Positions 42,599 through 50,401 of a stretch of DNA of 64,000 bases are shown here, one piece after another (the stretch's first letter is position 1; every line of letters starts with the position of its first letter). Made by a program: the position numbers and the translations under genes. Source of the stretch: Xylanibacter ruminicola Ga6B6 (lineage in GTDB: Bacteria > Bacteroidota > Bacteroidia > Bacteroidales > Bacteroidaceae). Under the pieces are notes generated by a model. It ran no database searches. It was not told the DNA's origin and worked only from the letters and a program-made list of their open reading frames with translations. The stretch spans positions 339,125-403,124 of the forward strand of contig NZ_JHXD01000001.1 of assembly GCF_000687715.1 (NCBI RefSeq). The letters run 5' to 3'.

Positions 42599-44050
42599 AT
42601 GAAAAAATCAATATTATTGTTCGCAGTAGCGCTGGGCATGCTCACAGCTTGTGATCCTATTAAGGATAGCAAGACACTGGATATCGACAGCTATACCAGC
42701 AATAGCCTGCTTGATGGTGCTGAGTTCTCTCAGTATGCCGATCAGGCCTGCACTACTCCAGCAGCTGATGGAAACTGGATTAAGTATAATATCCCCAATG
42801 CCTCGGGTATTTATATCTACTATATCAAGGCCGATGGCTCTGAGTTCAAACTCACAAGTGGCGCATCGGGTGGTGTGTTCAACTTTGTGCCTTCTCGTGG
42901 TTCTGATCCTAATCAGACAGTATATTTCAAGTATATCAATGCTAATGGCGATGAGGTAGTGGCAAGTCACGAGTTTACCGTTGCTGTTGCAGCCGAACTG
43001 AAACCGGAGATCCGTTTGATTGCCTCAAACGACTATGGTAAGAAAACTTGGAAGTGGGACCCCTCTATTACAGGTGCTGTTTGGGGTAACATGGGTTATC
43101 AGCCTGGCGATGGCGCTTCTGTTGGTATCTCTGGCAACGGCCAGTGGTGGGGTGTAACCTCTACCGACGAGTTTAATGGTCAGCTTCAGCATACTCACAA
43201 TGGTATGAACAATGGTGATGGCGACCTCGATGCCTATATGGTATTTACTGAGGATGGTCTGATAAAGAGTTATGACGCAAGCGGTAATGTTATACGTTCT
43301 GGCTCGTACGAGATCAAGAACTATAATCCTAGTGGTGAGTGGAAAGTTGGTGACCTGGTTACCGATGCAATCCTGTGGCCATATGAGATTAACTCTAACG
43401 GAAACATTCCTGGCACTTACGAGATTTGCTATCTTACTTCGGATAAGATGACCCTCGTCTATCCTGACGGTGGTTCTATAGGCTCTTGGGGAGAAGCCAC
43501 ATTCTGGCATTTCTGCAGCGATAGCGATGCAAAAGGTATGGCTTATGGCTATGACAATGGTAAGGATTGGACTTGGGACTATGATGGCGAGCATCCCGTT
43601 TGGGGTAACATGGGCTATCTGCCTGGTGATGGCGCTTCTGTCGGTACTGCCTATAATGGCATGTGGTGGGGTTGCAAGACTGAAGAAGAATTTGCAGGCC
43701 AGCTGCAGCACAGCAACGACGGTAGTCTGCATGGTGACGAGGGTCCGAATGCTTACTTCACATTGACTCCTGATGGTACCATTACACGTCATGCTGGCGA
43801 CGGCTCAGTCATCAATAGCGGCTCGTTTGAGATTGATGAGAGTGTTAAGAGCGAGTGGAAGGTGGCTGACTTGAAGACCACTGCAGGTACCATCCTGTGG
43901 CCCTATGAGATTAACTCTGGTGGCAACATGCCCACATGGTTCGAGATTGTCTATCTGACTGGCGATAAGATGTGTCTTGTTTATCCCGATGGTGGCAGTC
44001 AGGGTGCATGGGGTGAAGCTACATTCTGGCACTTCAAGGCTAAGAAGTAA
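42599..44050 (+). CDS. Surface glycan-binding lipoprotein with tandem duplicated domain (SusE/F position)
   Basis: 483 residues, lipoprotein signal ending LTAC (Cys18). Residues about 20-145 form a SusE-type/PKD-like beta domain (GIYIYYIKADGSEFKL; VYFKYINANGDEVV). Two homologous modules of about 165 residues follow (about 147-312 and 320-483). Each has K.WxWD, VWGNMGYxPGDGASVG, GQLQHxxxG, a G.EGTI/LI strand, SGSYEIK or SGSFEID, SEWKVxDL, ILWPYEINS.GN.P, LTxDKM.LVYPDGGS.G.WGEATFWHF. The duplication is also visible in the DNA (about 520-bp offset). I do not recognise the module family. Position after SusD implies surface binding of the polymer. Confidence 0.85.
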   Translation: MKKSILLFAVALGMLTACDPIKDSKTLDIDSYTSNSLLDGAEFSQYADQACTTPAADGNWIKYNIPNASGIYIYYIKADGSEFKLTSGASGGVFNFVPSRGSDPNQTVYFKYINANGDEVVASHEFTVAVAAELKPEIRLIASNDYGKKTWKWDPSITGAVWGNMGYQPGDGASVGISGNGQWWGVTSTDEFNGQLQHTHNGMNNGDGDLDAYMVFTEDGLIKSYDASGNVIRSGSYEIKNYNPSGEWKVGDLVTDAILWPYEINSNGNIPGTYEICYLTSDKMTLVYPDGGSIGSWGEATFWHFCSDSDAKGMAYGYDNGKDWTWDYDGEHPVWGNMGYLPGDGASVGTAYNGMWWGCKTEEEFAGQLQHSNDGSLHGDEGPNAYFTLTPDGTITRHAGDGSVINSGSFEIDESVKSEWKVADLKTTAGTILWPYEINSGGNMPTWFEIVYLTGDKMCLVYPDGGSQGAWGEATFWHFKAKK

Positions 44051-44089
44051 ATTCCAACTTGAGTATATAAAAACTCAATAATCAATCAG

Positions 44090-44135
44090 CCGCCCCGCAA
44101 CTGTTTTATCAGTCTGCGGGGCGGTTCCTTTTTAT
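44090..44135 (+). terminator. Terminator of the SusC-SusD-SGBP operon
   Basis: CCGCCCCGCA (44090-44099) / TGCGGGGCGG (44115-44124) perfect 10-bp stem, then TTCCTTTTTAT. Confidence 0.9.
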
Positions 44136-44150
44136 AACCTAAGGTTTGGT

Positions 44151-44216
44151 GGTACAAATACTAAGGAAAGCAGGTACAAGCAGTAAGGTAAACAGGTACA
44201 ATAAGCCTACTAAACA
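44151..44216. repeat. Three 22-bp direct repeats starting GGTACAA
   Basis: GGTACAA begins at 44151, 44173 and 44195, exactly 22 bp apart. Units share the pattern GGTACAAnnAnTAAGGnAAnCA, with the third unit more diverged. Non-coding, between the SGBP terminator and the cytidylate-kinase-like gene. Confidence 0.8.
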
Positions 44217-44258
44217 ATCGTTTGCCTATACGCAAACGATTGTTCGCGTACAGGCAAA
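44213..44258. repeat. Two overlapping, mutually exclusive inverted repeats
   Basis: Hairpin A: AACAATCGTTTGC (44213-44225) / GCAAACGATTGTT (44232-44244), 13 bp perfect. Hairpin B: TTTGCCTATACGC (44221-44233) / GCGTACAGGCAAA (44246-44258), 12 of 13 paired. They share 44221-44233 and cannot form together. Confidence 0.8.
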
Positions 44259-44292
44259 TTTATTGTATAAATTCGGATGTTTTCTTTTATCG

Positions 44293-44928
44293 TTATTTGC
44301 TTGTGCGATTGACGTAATCGATGATAATCTCTGCGGCATCATTCTCGGTCAGGTCGTCCATCGAGATAACGAGTTGGTAGTTGCGGGTGTCGTAGCGTGT
44401 GGTATCCTCATACTTCTTGATGTAGGCCTCACGGGTGGCATCCATCTTGGCGATAATGTCGCGGGCTTGCTCCATCGTTACATTCTTACGGTTCATAATG
44501 CGCTTGATGCGATGCTCCATTGAGGCCTGGATGAAAACGTTCAGATGGTTGGGCCATTCGCGGAACACTATGAAACCCGTGCGACCAGCTACTACGCACG
44601 ATGACTGCGTAGCCAGCTCCTGCAGGATACGCTTCTCGGTCTCGAACATGGTGGCATTGTCGAGCCTCACCTCAGCGTCCATAGGCAGACTGGTGCTGTT
44701 CACAAGCGTCTGGTAGTAGTTGTTAATATCGTTCCACCACGATTTTTTCTGTGCCTTGATTTCCTCGATGCGCTCTGGTGATAGACCAAACTTATGGGTC
44801 AGTCCTTCTATCACAGCTTTGTCGCAGTACTTCACGCCTAATTTCTCGGCCAGTATCCGGCCTACGGTGCGACCACCCGAACCGACTTCGCGATTAATGG
44901 TGATGACAAATTTTTCGTTTCTTTTCAT
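44293..44928 (-). CDS. Cytidylate kinase-like P-loop protein
   Basis: 211 residues with an N-terminal nucleotide-binding region VITINREVGSGGRTVGRILAEKLG, in place of the usual GxxGxGKS/T. It also has KYCDKAVIEGL, a long helical insertion, VVAGRTGFIVFREWPNHLNVFIQA and RIKRIMNRKNVTMEQARDIIAKMDATREAYIKKYE (lid and Arg-rich region). This matches the 'cytidylate kinase-like' family common in Bacteroidetes and Clostridia; the substrate is uncertain. It lies 60 bp downstream of GH9 on the same strand, possibly cotranscribed by read-through. Confidence 0.88.
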   Translation of the reverse strand: MKRNEKFVITINREVGSGGRTVGRILAEKLGVKYCDKAVIEGLTHKFGLSPERIEEIKAQKKSWWNDINNYYQTLVNSTSLPMDAEVRLDNATMFETEKRILQELATQSSCVVAGRTGFIVFREWPNHLNVFIQASMEHRIKRIMNRKNVTMEQARDIIAKMDATREAYIKKYEDTTRYDTRNYQLVISMDDLTENDAAEIIIDYVNRTSK

Positions 44929-44988
44929 TGTCTGATTGTTTTTTGAGTTATTATTATCGGTAATCTATATCAGAATGAGTGTCCCGTT

Positions 44989-47346
44989 CTACCTAATCGC
45001 ATAGAGGTAGGCCAGGAGGGCCATCTTGCCACGCATGGTTTCGCGGGGAGTGAACTCACCGTTTACCCAGAAGTAACGCTGGTTGAAGTACGACTCCTGA
45101 CGGGGCCAACCGCCATTGTTCCAGTCGGGATAGCAATAGGCTAAGATAACACGGGCATCGCCGCCATTATGACCAGGCGACCAGGTCTCGGTGCCGTTGA
45201 AAGGTGTCTGACCTGGGTGGGTGCCAGGTGCACCATCGTTGCGACCTGTAGAATATACATCGGTGATGTGACGCTGACCAAGGCCTGTCATCTCAACAAT
45301 ATTACCAGGATTGCGACCTAAAGCCCAACTGGCCTCGGTGTACAAGGCGTGCTCCAGTTGTTTGCGCTCTGCCTTGTTGGCTATGTAGTGGGCCAGCATC
45401 ACTAACTGCAGGTTCTGAGAGGTCTGCCAACGGTCGTCGTTGGCTGAACGGCGACTAGGACGTTGGGGCATGTGCCCAAAATTGTAAGCCTCGGCCTGGC
45501 CCTTGATGCTGGCTTTCAGGTTTTGGTAAAGCTCGCCATAGTGGCGTGTATGTGGACAGGTAAGATAGGCTGCTGCTGCCCAGTACTGGCAGAAGGGAAC
45601 TAACTGCTTACTCTCCTCGTGCATCACACCTACACCAAAGAAACCGTGCTTGCCTTTGCTGAATACCTGTGAGTTAGGACTCTTAATCATACTCTCATCA
45701 GCAAATATCTTTTCCCACTGCTCATCACCAGTCAGATTATACAGGAAGGCTGCTGCCATCTGGCGGAAGTCGCGTCCACGCATCTGCATAGAACCTACAT
45801 CCTGCAGGTCGTCGAGCTGCTGATTTTCCTGCTTTGATGCAAAGCTAAATGCTTTGATGGCCTCGGCAGTATAGTATTGACGCAGGCTGTCGTTGCCGTT
45901 CAATCTGAAGGCCTCGGCCAGAATGGCGCAGTTGGCAGCATTGGCCCAAGCTGCCATGGTGGTGCAGCCTGCCTGGAACATCACGCTCCAGTCGGCACAA
46001 GGGTTGGTGACACCCTGTGAGTAAGCCTCGCCATCGCGGATAGAGAGGAAGAAATCTACCTCGTTGCGGGCCTCGTCAATCAGGTCGGGGATACCATTAC
46101 CACTCTCGCGGATACCTAACTGATCTTCGTTCAAACGTCCCCCCGAGAGGATATAAGGCAACAGCATGTCGTAGATGTTGCTGACATGTGCCAAGTGGCG
46201 ATCCCAGTCGAAGGCATCAGAGTGCCCGCCTTTCACCTCGGTATTCACAGGATTGCCAGGCAGGCGATGCTGCCAGAAGATGGATTGCTTAAGCTGCTTA
46301 AAGTGGGGCTCGTCCCACACATCGGTGTGCAGTTCGCGCCAACCTGGGCTCCAAGGATGGAAGTCGGTCTTATAAACGGTAAAGCCCTTGGGATCGGTCT
46401 CAGGAATAAACTGTGGCTGGCGTGGGGCAGGGAATACCTTGGCGGTGTCGATAGGTTCGCCCAAACGCATGTAGTAATAACCGCGAACCGAGTAGCGATA
46501 AGGCTCGTAGTAAATGTCGTTCTTTACCTCGAAGTCCATACTACAGCCTACATCCTCTACTACCAATCGATAACAACCTGGTTTGTTGGCGCTGAAATCG
46601 ATGTTCCATACATCGGTACCTATCAGACTCTTACCGCCGGCTTCTTTCTTGGCAGCTGAGGCTGGTTGCCAGAACTTTACGGTGCCCACCTTCTGCTTTT
46701 TCTTGGTATTTACATTATAGAGCCAAACACCCTTTCCCTCCAGTTGTTTGTAATCGCGCTGACCGCCATCGCCTAACCATTGGTAAAGGTCGGCAGCATG
46801 AACAGACTCAAAAGGCGAATAACCTATTATATTAATGTGTACGGCTTCGGATTGGTTGTTCCATACATCGAAGCGGATAGTGGCCTCGGTCTTGTCGGAG
46901 CCTATGCCTGCGGGGATGGCAACTTTGTATGTGCAGCCCTGTTTCATGGCCTTAGGCATCTGCAAAAATAGCCAATGGTCTAACTCGCTTGTCAGTGTAT
47001 TGTCGGTGTTCATTGGCTTGGATTTACGCCAAACGGCTAAGGGTTGCGCTGTAGCAAAGGTCTTGTCGTCGGACGAGCTGATCTTCCACAAAGCGGCGTT
47101 CTGTGCCTGGGCTGCTTTCAAACGCTCGCCGAATACCAATAGGGTATCGTCGCCTTCGGCAAACGAGTGACCTAAATAGGCGCTGGGACCTGTGCCGTTG
47201 TCGCGATAATGCACCTCGCCGTCGCGGAAGTGTAACATAAGATAATCCTTGTCAATTACTTTAATGGCGATGAGCTTTGTAGCTTTCATCGGCATGGCTG
47301 CCATCAGAAATAGGCCTGTTAGCAGGGTTAAGAATGATTTTTTCAT
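44989..47346 (-). CDS. Glycoside hydrolase family 9 endoglucanase
   Basis: A 785-residue exported enzyme (signal peptide MKKSFLTLLTGLFLMAAMPMKA). An N-terminal Ig-like region (about 150-300; VHINIIGYSPFESVHAADLYQW; GCYRLVVEDVG) leads to the (alpha/alpha)6 catalytic domain. The base site is GGHSDAFDWDRH (Asp377, Asp380) in place of the usual DAGDY; the C-terminal catalytic block is WALGRNPG with the proton donor most likely Glu769 in GEFTPRETMRGKMALLAYLYA. Together with GH5 and GH31 this suggests xyloglucan/beta-glucan degradation. Promoter box on the minus strand at 47383-47390. Confidence 0.9.
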   Translation of the reverse strand: MKKSFLTLLTGLFLMAAMPMKATKLIAIKVIDKDYLMLHFRDGEVHYRDNGTGPSAYLGHSFAEGDDTLLVFGERLKAAQAQNAALWKISSSDDKTFATAQPLAVWRKSKPMNTDNTLTSELDHWLFLQMPKAMKQGCTYKVAIPAGIGSDKTEATIRFDVWNNQSEAVHINIIGYSPFESVHAADLYQWLGDGGQRDYKQLEGKGVWLYNVNTKKKQKVGTVKFWQPASAAKKEAGGKSLIGTDVWNIDFSANKPGCYRLVVEDVGCSMDFEVKNDIYYEPYRYSVRGYYYMRLGEPIDTAKVFPAPRQPQFIPETDPKGFTVYKTDFHPWSPGWRELHTDVWDEPHFKQLKQSIFWQHRLPGNPVNTEVKGGHSDAFDWDRHLAHVSNIYDMLLPYILSGGRLNEDQLGIRESGNGIPDLIDEARNEVDFFLSIRDGEAYSQGVTNPCADWSVMFQAGCTTMAAWANAANCAILAEAFRLNGNDSLRQYYTAEAIKAFSFASKQENQQLDDLQDVGSMQMRGRDFRQMAAAFLYNLTGDEQWEKIFADESMIKSPNSQVFSKGKHGFFGVGVMHEESKQLVPFCQYWAAAAYLTCPHTRHYGELYQNLKASIKGQAEAYNFGHMPQRPSRRSANDDRWQTSQNLQLVMLAHYIANKAERKQLEHALYTEASWALGRNPGNIVEMTGLGQRHITDVYSTGRNDGAPGTHPGQTPFNGTETWSPGHNGGDARVILAYCYPDWNNGGWPRQESYFNQRYFWVNGEFTPRETMRGKMALLAYLYAIR

Positions 47347-47382
47347 TGTTTGGTTTGTTACTGATATGAGTTATTTTGAGTG

Positions 47383-47390
47383 CAAAGTTA
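47383..47390 (-). promoter_or_regulatory. Bacteroidota -7 box for GH9
   Basis: TAACTTTG on the minus strand, 36 bp before the GH9 start codon. Confidence 0.5.
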
Positions 47391-47453
47391 CAGAAATTTG
47401 TTGAAGTTTGTGTATTATTTGATTAAAACTTTTGTTAAGTCAGATTTTTATGC

Positions 47454-47461
47454 TACTTTTG
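47454..47461 (+). promoter_or_regulatory. Bacteroidota -7 box for the DUF6057 cassette, 8 bp from the ATG
   Basis: TACTTTTG ends at 47461 and the ATG is at 47470, so the message would be leaderless or nearly so. It excludes the in-frame GTG at 47380 as start. Confidence 0.6.
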
Positions 47462-47469
47462 CATCGTTT

Positions 47470-48936
47470 ATGAAGAGAGCGATAACTAAATACTGGAACT
47501 TGTATTTGTCGATACTTGTTGGTATCGGCGTATTTATGTTTTGGTACGTGGCATATTCCCATGCCCTGTCGTATCAGGAGCAATATCAACTGTTTCTTTG
47601 GACTGGCGACTATTTCGCTGAACGTGTGAGTGTGCCAGGTGGCTTGGCCGATTGGCTGGGCGAGTTTATCGTACAGTTTTATTATGTAGAATGGTTGGGG
47701 GCTCTGCTGTTGGCGTTGCTTTATGTAGCTTTACAGCGCTTAACGGCTCGATTGCTGCCGCAAAAGTGGGGGGTGCTTAGTTTGGTTCCCGTTTTGATGC
47801 TATGGTGGTTGATGGGCGATATCAATGTACTGTTATCGCTGCCCGTAGCCATCGTCTTGGCATTGGCATTAGCTTGTGTTATGCCTCGACGTTATTCATG
47901 GATAGATGCGGCCGTGCTGCCCGTGGCCTATTGGCTGATAGGACCGATAGTATGGTTATATATAGTGGTACGTGCGATACAGCTGGGATGGAAACACCTG
48001 TGGACGGCTGGTTGGATGGTGGCTGTGCAACTGATGGTGTATGCTTGGCTGTTACCACAGTGGCCTTTGCAGCAGGCGTTGACCGGACTGAACTATTACC
48101 GCATACCTCTTCACTATCCGCAGTGGAGTGGCTACGATAAGGATATGTATGAGCTGATTCGCATGGATTATCTAGTGCGCCATGAACGCTGGGATGATAT
48201 TGTGAAACGTGCCGGCGAGTATCGGGTGAATACCCCATTCTGGTCGAACTGTGTGAACTTGGCTTTATCGCAAAAACGCTTGTTGGCCGATAGGATGTTC
48301 GACTTCTATCAGAGTGGCGAGGATGCTTTGGTGATGCCTCGTACACGCGATCTTACCTCGATGTTGCCATCGGCTGAGGCTTTCTGGCGTTTGGGTATGG
48401 TTAACTCGGCACAGCGCTATATGTTTGATACACAGGAGTCGATACTGAACGCCCGAAAGAGCGGTCGATGCACCAAGCGTATAGCAGAGTGCATGCTGGT
48501 GAACGGACATTATACGGCTGTCAAGAAGCAGTTGGACTTGTTAAAGAAGAGTCTGTACTATAGTTCGTGGGCAAACAGCGTGATATTAAGTGATGATTGG
48601 GTAAATGCACAGCCCGAATACCGCCGCTTGCGCCAGTTGCGCTATAAGGAAAACTTCTTGTATAGTTACGAGGAGATGGACAAGATGTTCGGATTGCTGT
48701 TTATGAACAATACCGATAACAAAATGGCGCTGGATTATTTCCTGGCTCAGATGCTGCTGAAAGGCAACCTGAAGGGATTCCAACAGTATTTGGGCGCAGC
48801 TCAGCAGTATGGTGGCTATCGCCAGATGCCGTTGTGCTATCAGGACGTGATGCGCTGCATACAGATGCAGGGTAACGTGCATGGTTCGCCGTTTGCCAAT
48901 TACGCTAAAAGAATGATGGGAGGACAACAACAATGA
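47470..48936 (+). CDS. DUF6057-like polytopic membrane protein, copy 1
   Basis: 488 residues. The N-terminal half (about 1-225) has about eight hydrophobic segments. The conserved opening is FWYVAYSHALSYQEQYQLFLWTGDYFAERVSVPGGLADWLGEFIVQFYY. The C-terminal half (about 235-488) is soluble and helical with TPR-like units (DYLVRHERWDDIVKRAGEY; AFWRLGMVNSAQRYMFD; RCTKRIAECMLVNGHY; MFGLLFMNNTDNKMALDYFLAQMLL). It matches what I know as the uncharacterised Bacteroidetes family DUF6057. The stop overlaps the next start (ATGA), so translation is coupled to the CxxCH lipoprotein. Function unknown. Confidence 0.82.
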   Translation: MKRAITKYWNLYLSILVGIGVFMFWYVAYSHALSYQEQYQLFLWTGDYFAERVSVPGGLADWLGEFIVQFYYVEWLGALLLALLYVALQRLTARLLPQKWGVLSLVPVLMLWWLMGDINVLLSLPVAIVLALALACVMPRRYSWIDAAVLPVAYWLIGPIVWLYIVVRAIQLGWKHLWTAGWMVAVQLMVYAWLLPQWPLQQALTGLNYYRIPLHYPQWSGYDKDMYELIRMDYLVRHERWDDIVKRAGEYRVNTPFWSNCVNLALSQKRLLADRMFDFYQSGEDALVMPRTRDLTSMLPSAEAFWRLGMVNSAQRYMFDTQESILNARKSGRCTKRIAECMLVNGHYTAVKKQLDLLKKSLYYSSWANSVILSDDWVNAQPEYRRLRQLRYKENFLYSYEEMDKMFGLLFMNNTDNKMALDYFLAQMLLKGNLKGFQQYLGAAQQYGGYRQMPLCYQDVMRCIQMQGNVHGSPFANYAKRMMGGQQQ

Positions 48937-50399
48937 ATAAGATAGGTTATTGGTTGATGGGTGTTGGTTGTTGGCTGATGGCCAGTTGTGCCTCAACCCC
49001 CGAACAAGTCTCGAAGGTTAATCAACTGCCTGATATCTACCCAGATTATATAGGTGTTACGATACCTGCCGATATAGCCCCGTTGAATTTCAACCTCGCC
49101 GATGAGGATATTGATTGTATGGATGTGGTGGCTCGTGGTAGTAAAGGTGGCGAGTTGCACACTAACGGCGATTGGGCCGATTTTGATATTGCCGATTGGC
49201 AAGCGTTAACCCAACAGAACCAAGGCGGAAAAATCACCCTCACGGTATGTGTGGAGAAAGATGGCCAATGGACGCAGTATAATGATTTTGATATCTATGT
49301 AAGCAAGGATAATATAGACGAATGGGGATTGACCTATCGCCGTATAAAGCCAGGCTACGAGGTGGGGGGCGATATCGGCATCTACCAGCGTAATCTCAGT
49401 AATTTTGATGAGACTGCCATCCTTGCAGAGACCGTTGTGCCTGGCCGTTGTTTCAATTGCCATACAGCCAATCGTACCAATCCCAATCGTATTACCCTGC
49501 AGATGCGTGGCGAGGGTGGGGGTACCATGATACAGAAAGATGGTAAGCAGGCTTGGGTAGAAACCAAAACCGATTCGACCAAGGCGGCAGGCTCTTACAG
49601 TTACTGGCATCCGCAGGGCGACTATGTGGCAATGGCTGTTAACTCTGTGCATCAGAGTTTCTTTACTGGCACAGGACAGCGTATTGAGGTATATCACAAG
49701 TTCAGTAATGTTGAGGTGCTTGATACCCGTACTAACGAACTGATACTTTCGCCCCTGTTGCAGACAGAAGATCTGGAGATATTCCCCGCTTTCTCGCATG
49801 ATGGCAAGTGGCTGTACTACAGCACCTCGAAACCTTGTAAGGTGCCGGCCGAATACGAGAAAGTAAAATGCTCTATCTGCCGTATTGGTTTTGATGCTGA
49901 AAAGGGACAGTTCGGACTGCAGGTTGATACGCTGTTGAACGGTCCGGCAACTGATAAAAGCTACGTGCTGGCCCGTCCCTCGTACGATGGGCGCTGGTTG
50001 ATGTACTGTGTGAGCAGTCGTGGTAATTTCCCCGTGAGTCAGGACGATGCCGATTTGTGGTTGATGGATCTGAAAACGGGTAAAACCAGAGCGTTGACCG
50101 AGGTAAACAGCCAGCAGTGTGAGGCCTATCACAACTGGAGCGACAACAGTCGTTGGTTCGTGTTCAGCAGTAAGTGCGAGGATGGTATGTACACCAAACT
50201 CTATCTGGCTTGTATCGACGAGCAGGGACGTGTTTCAAAGCCATTCCTGTTGCCTCAGCGCAATCCACGCAAGTATTATCAGGAACTGATGGATGCTTAC
50301 AACGTGCCCGACTTTACCAAAACCAAGGTGGAGTTGGATGCTCACGAGGCTTATCGACAGGTGTTTGACAACAAACGAGAACAAGTAAAAATTAAATAA
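48933..50399 (+). CDS. CxxCH lipoprotein with beta-propeller-like repeats, copy 1
   Basis: 488 residues. Lipoprotein signal (WLMGVGCWLMASC). The conserved N-terminal motif IYPDYIGVTIPADIAPLNF starts a beta domain of about 150 residues. A single CxxCH (CFNCH, residues 173-177) lies in VPGRCFNCHTANRTNPNRI, then MRGEGGGTM. The C-terminal part has TolB/PD40-like blades (FPAFSHDGKWLYYST; ARPSYDGRWLMYCVSS; HNWSDNSRWFVFSSKCEDGMYTKLYLACID) and the end PDFTKTKVELDAHEAYRQ. CxxCH is the heme c attachment motif, but heme binding is unproven. Coupled to the preceding membrane protein. A closely similar copy starts at 52709 and a third at 55599 (minus). Confidence 0.82.
   Translation: MNKIGYWLMGVGCWLMASCASTPEQVSKVNQLPDIYPDYIGVTIPADIAPLNFNLADEDIDCMDVVARGSKGGELHTNGDWADFDIADWQALTQQNQGGKITLTVCVEKDGQWTQYNDFDIYVSKDNIDEWGLTYRRIKPGYEVGGDIGIYQRNLSNFDETAILAETVVPGRCFNCHTANRTNPNRITLQMRGEGGGTMIQKDGKQAWVETKTDSTKAAGSYSYWHPQGDYVAMAVNSVHQSFFTGTGQRIEVYHKFSNVEVLDTRTNELILSPLLQTEDLEIFPAFSHDGKWLYYSTSKPCKVPAEYEKVKCSICRIGFDAEKGQFGLQVDTLLNGPATDKSYVLARPSYDGRWLMYCVSSRGNFPVSQDDADLWLMDLKTGKTRALTEVNSQQCEAYHNWSDNSRWFVFSSKCEDGMYTKLYLACIDEQGRVSKPFLLPQRNPRKYYQELMDAYNVPDFTKTKVELDAHEAYRQVFDNKREQVKIK
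48940..48986 (+). repeat. GGTTATTGGTTGATGGGTGTTGG-type low-complexity signal-peptide segment
   Basis: G/T-rich repeats of TTGGT / GATGGGTGTTGG encode the Gly-Tyr-Trp-Leu-Met-Gly-Val-Gly-Cys-Trp stretch of the lipoprotein signal. Copy 2 at about 52722-52762 has the same character. Confidence 0.55.
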
Positions 50400-50401
50400 C
50401 T

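Noticed and set aside
43025..43792. 255-codon minus-strand frame opposite the SGBP repeats
   Set aside because: Shadow of the duplicated module; internal similarity merely mirrors the sense repeats.
44151..44216. CRISPR array
   Set aside because: Three short 22-bp units with no unique spacers and no cas genes nearby.
47380..47469. GTG start extending DUF6057 copy 1 upstream
   Set aside because: The extension runs through the -7 box at 47454-47461 and lacks similarity to the other two copies.
49206..50132. 308-codon minus-strand frame opposite CxxCH copy 1
   Set aside because: Antisense to a conserved paralogous gene; no equivalent frame of similar sequence opposite copy 2.
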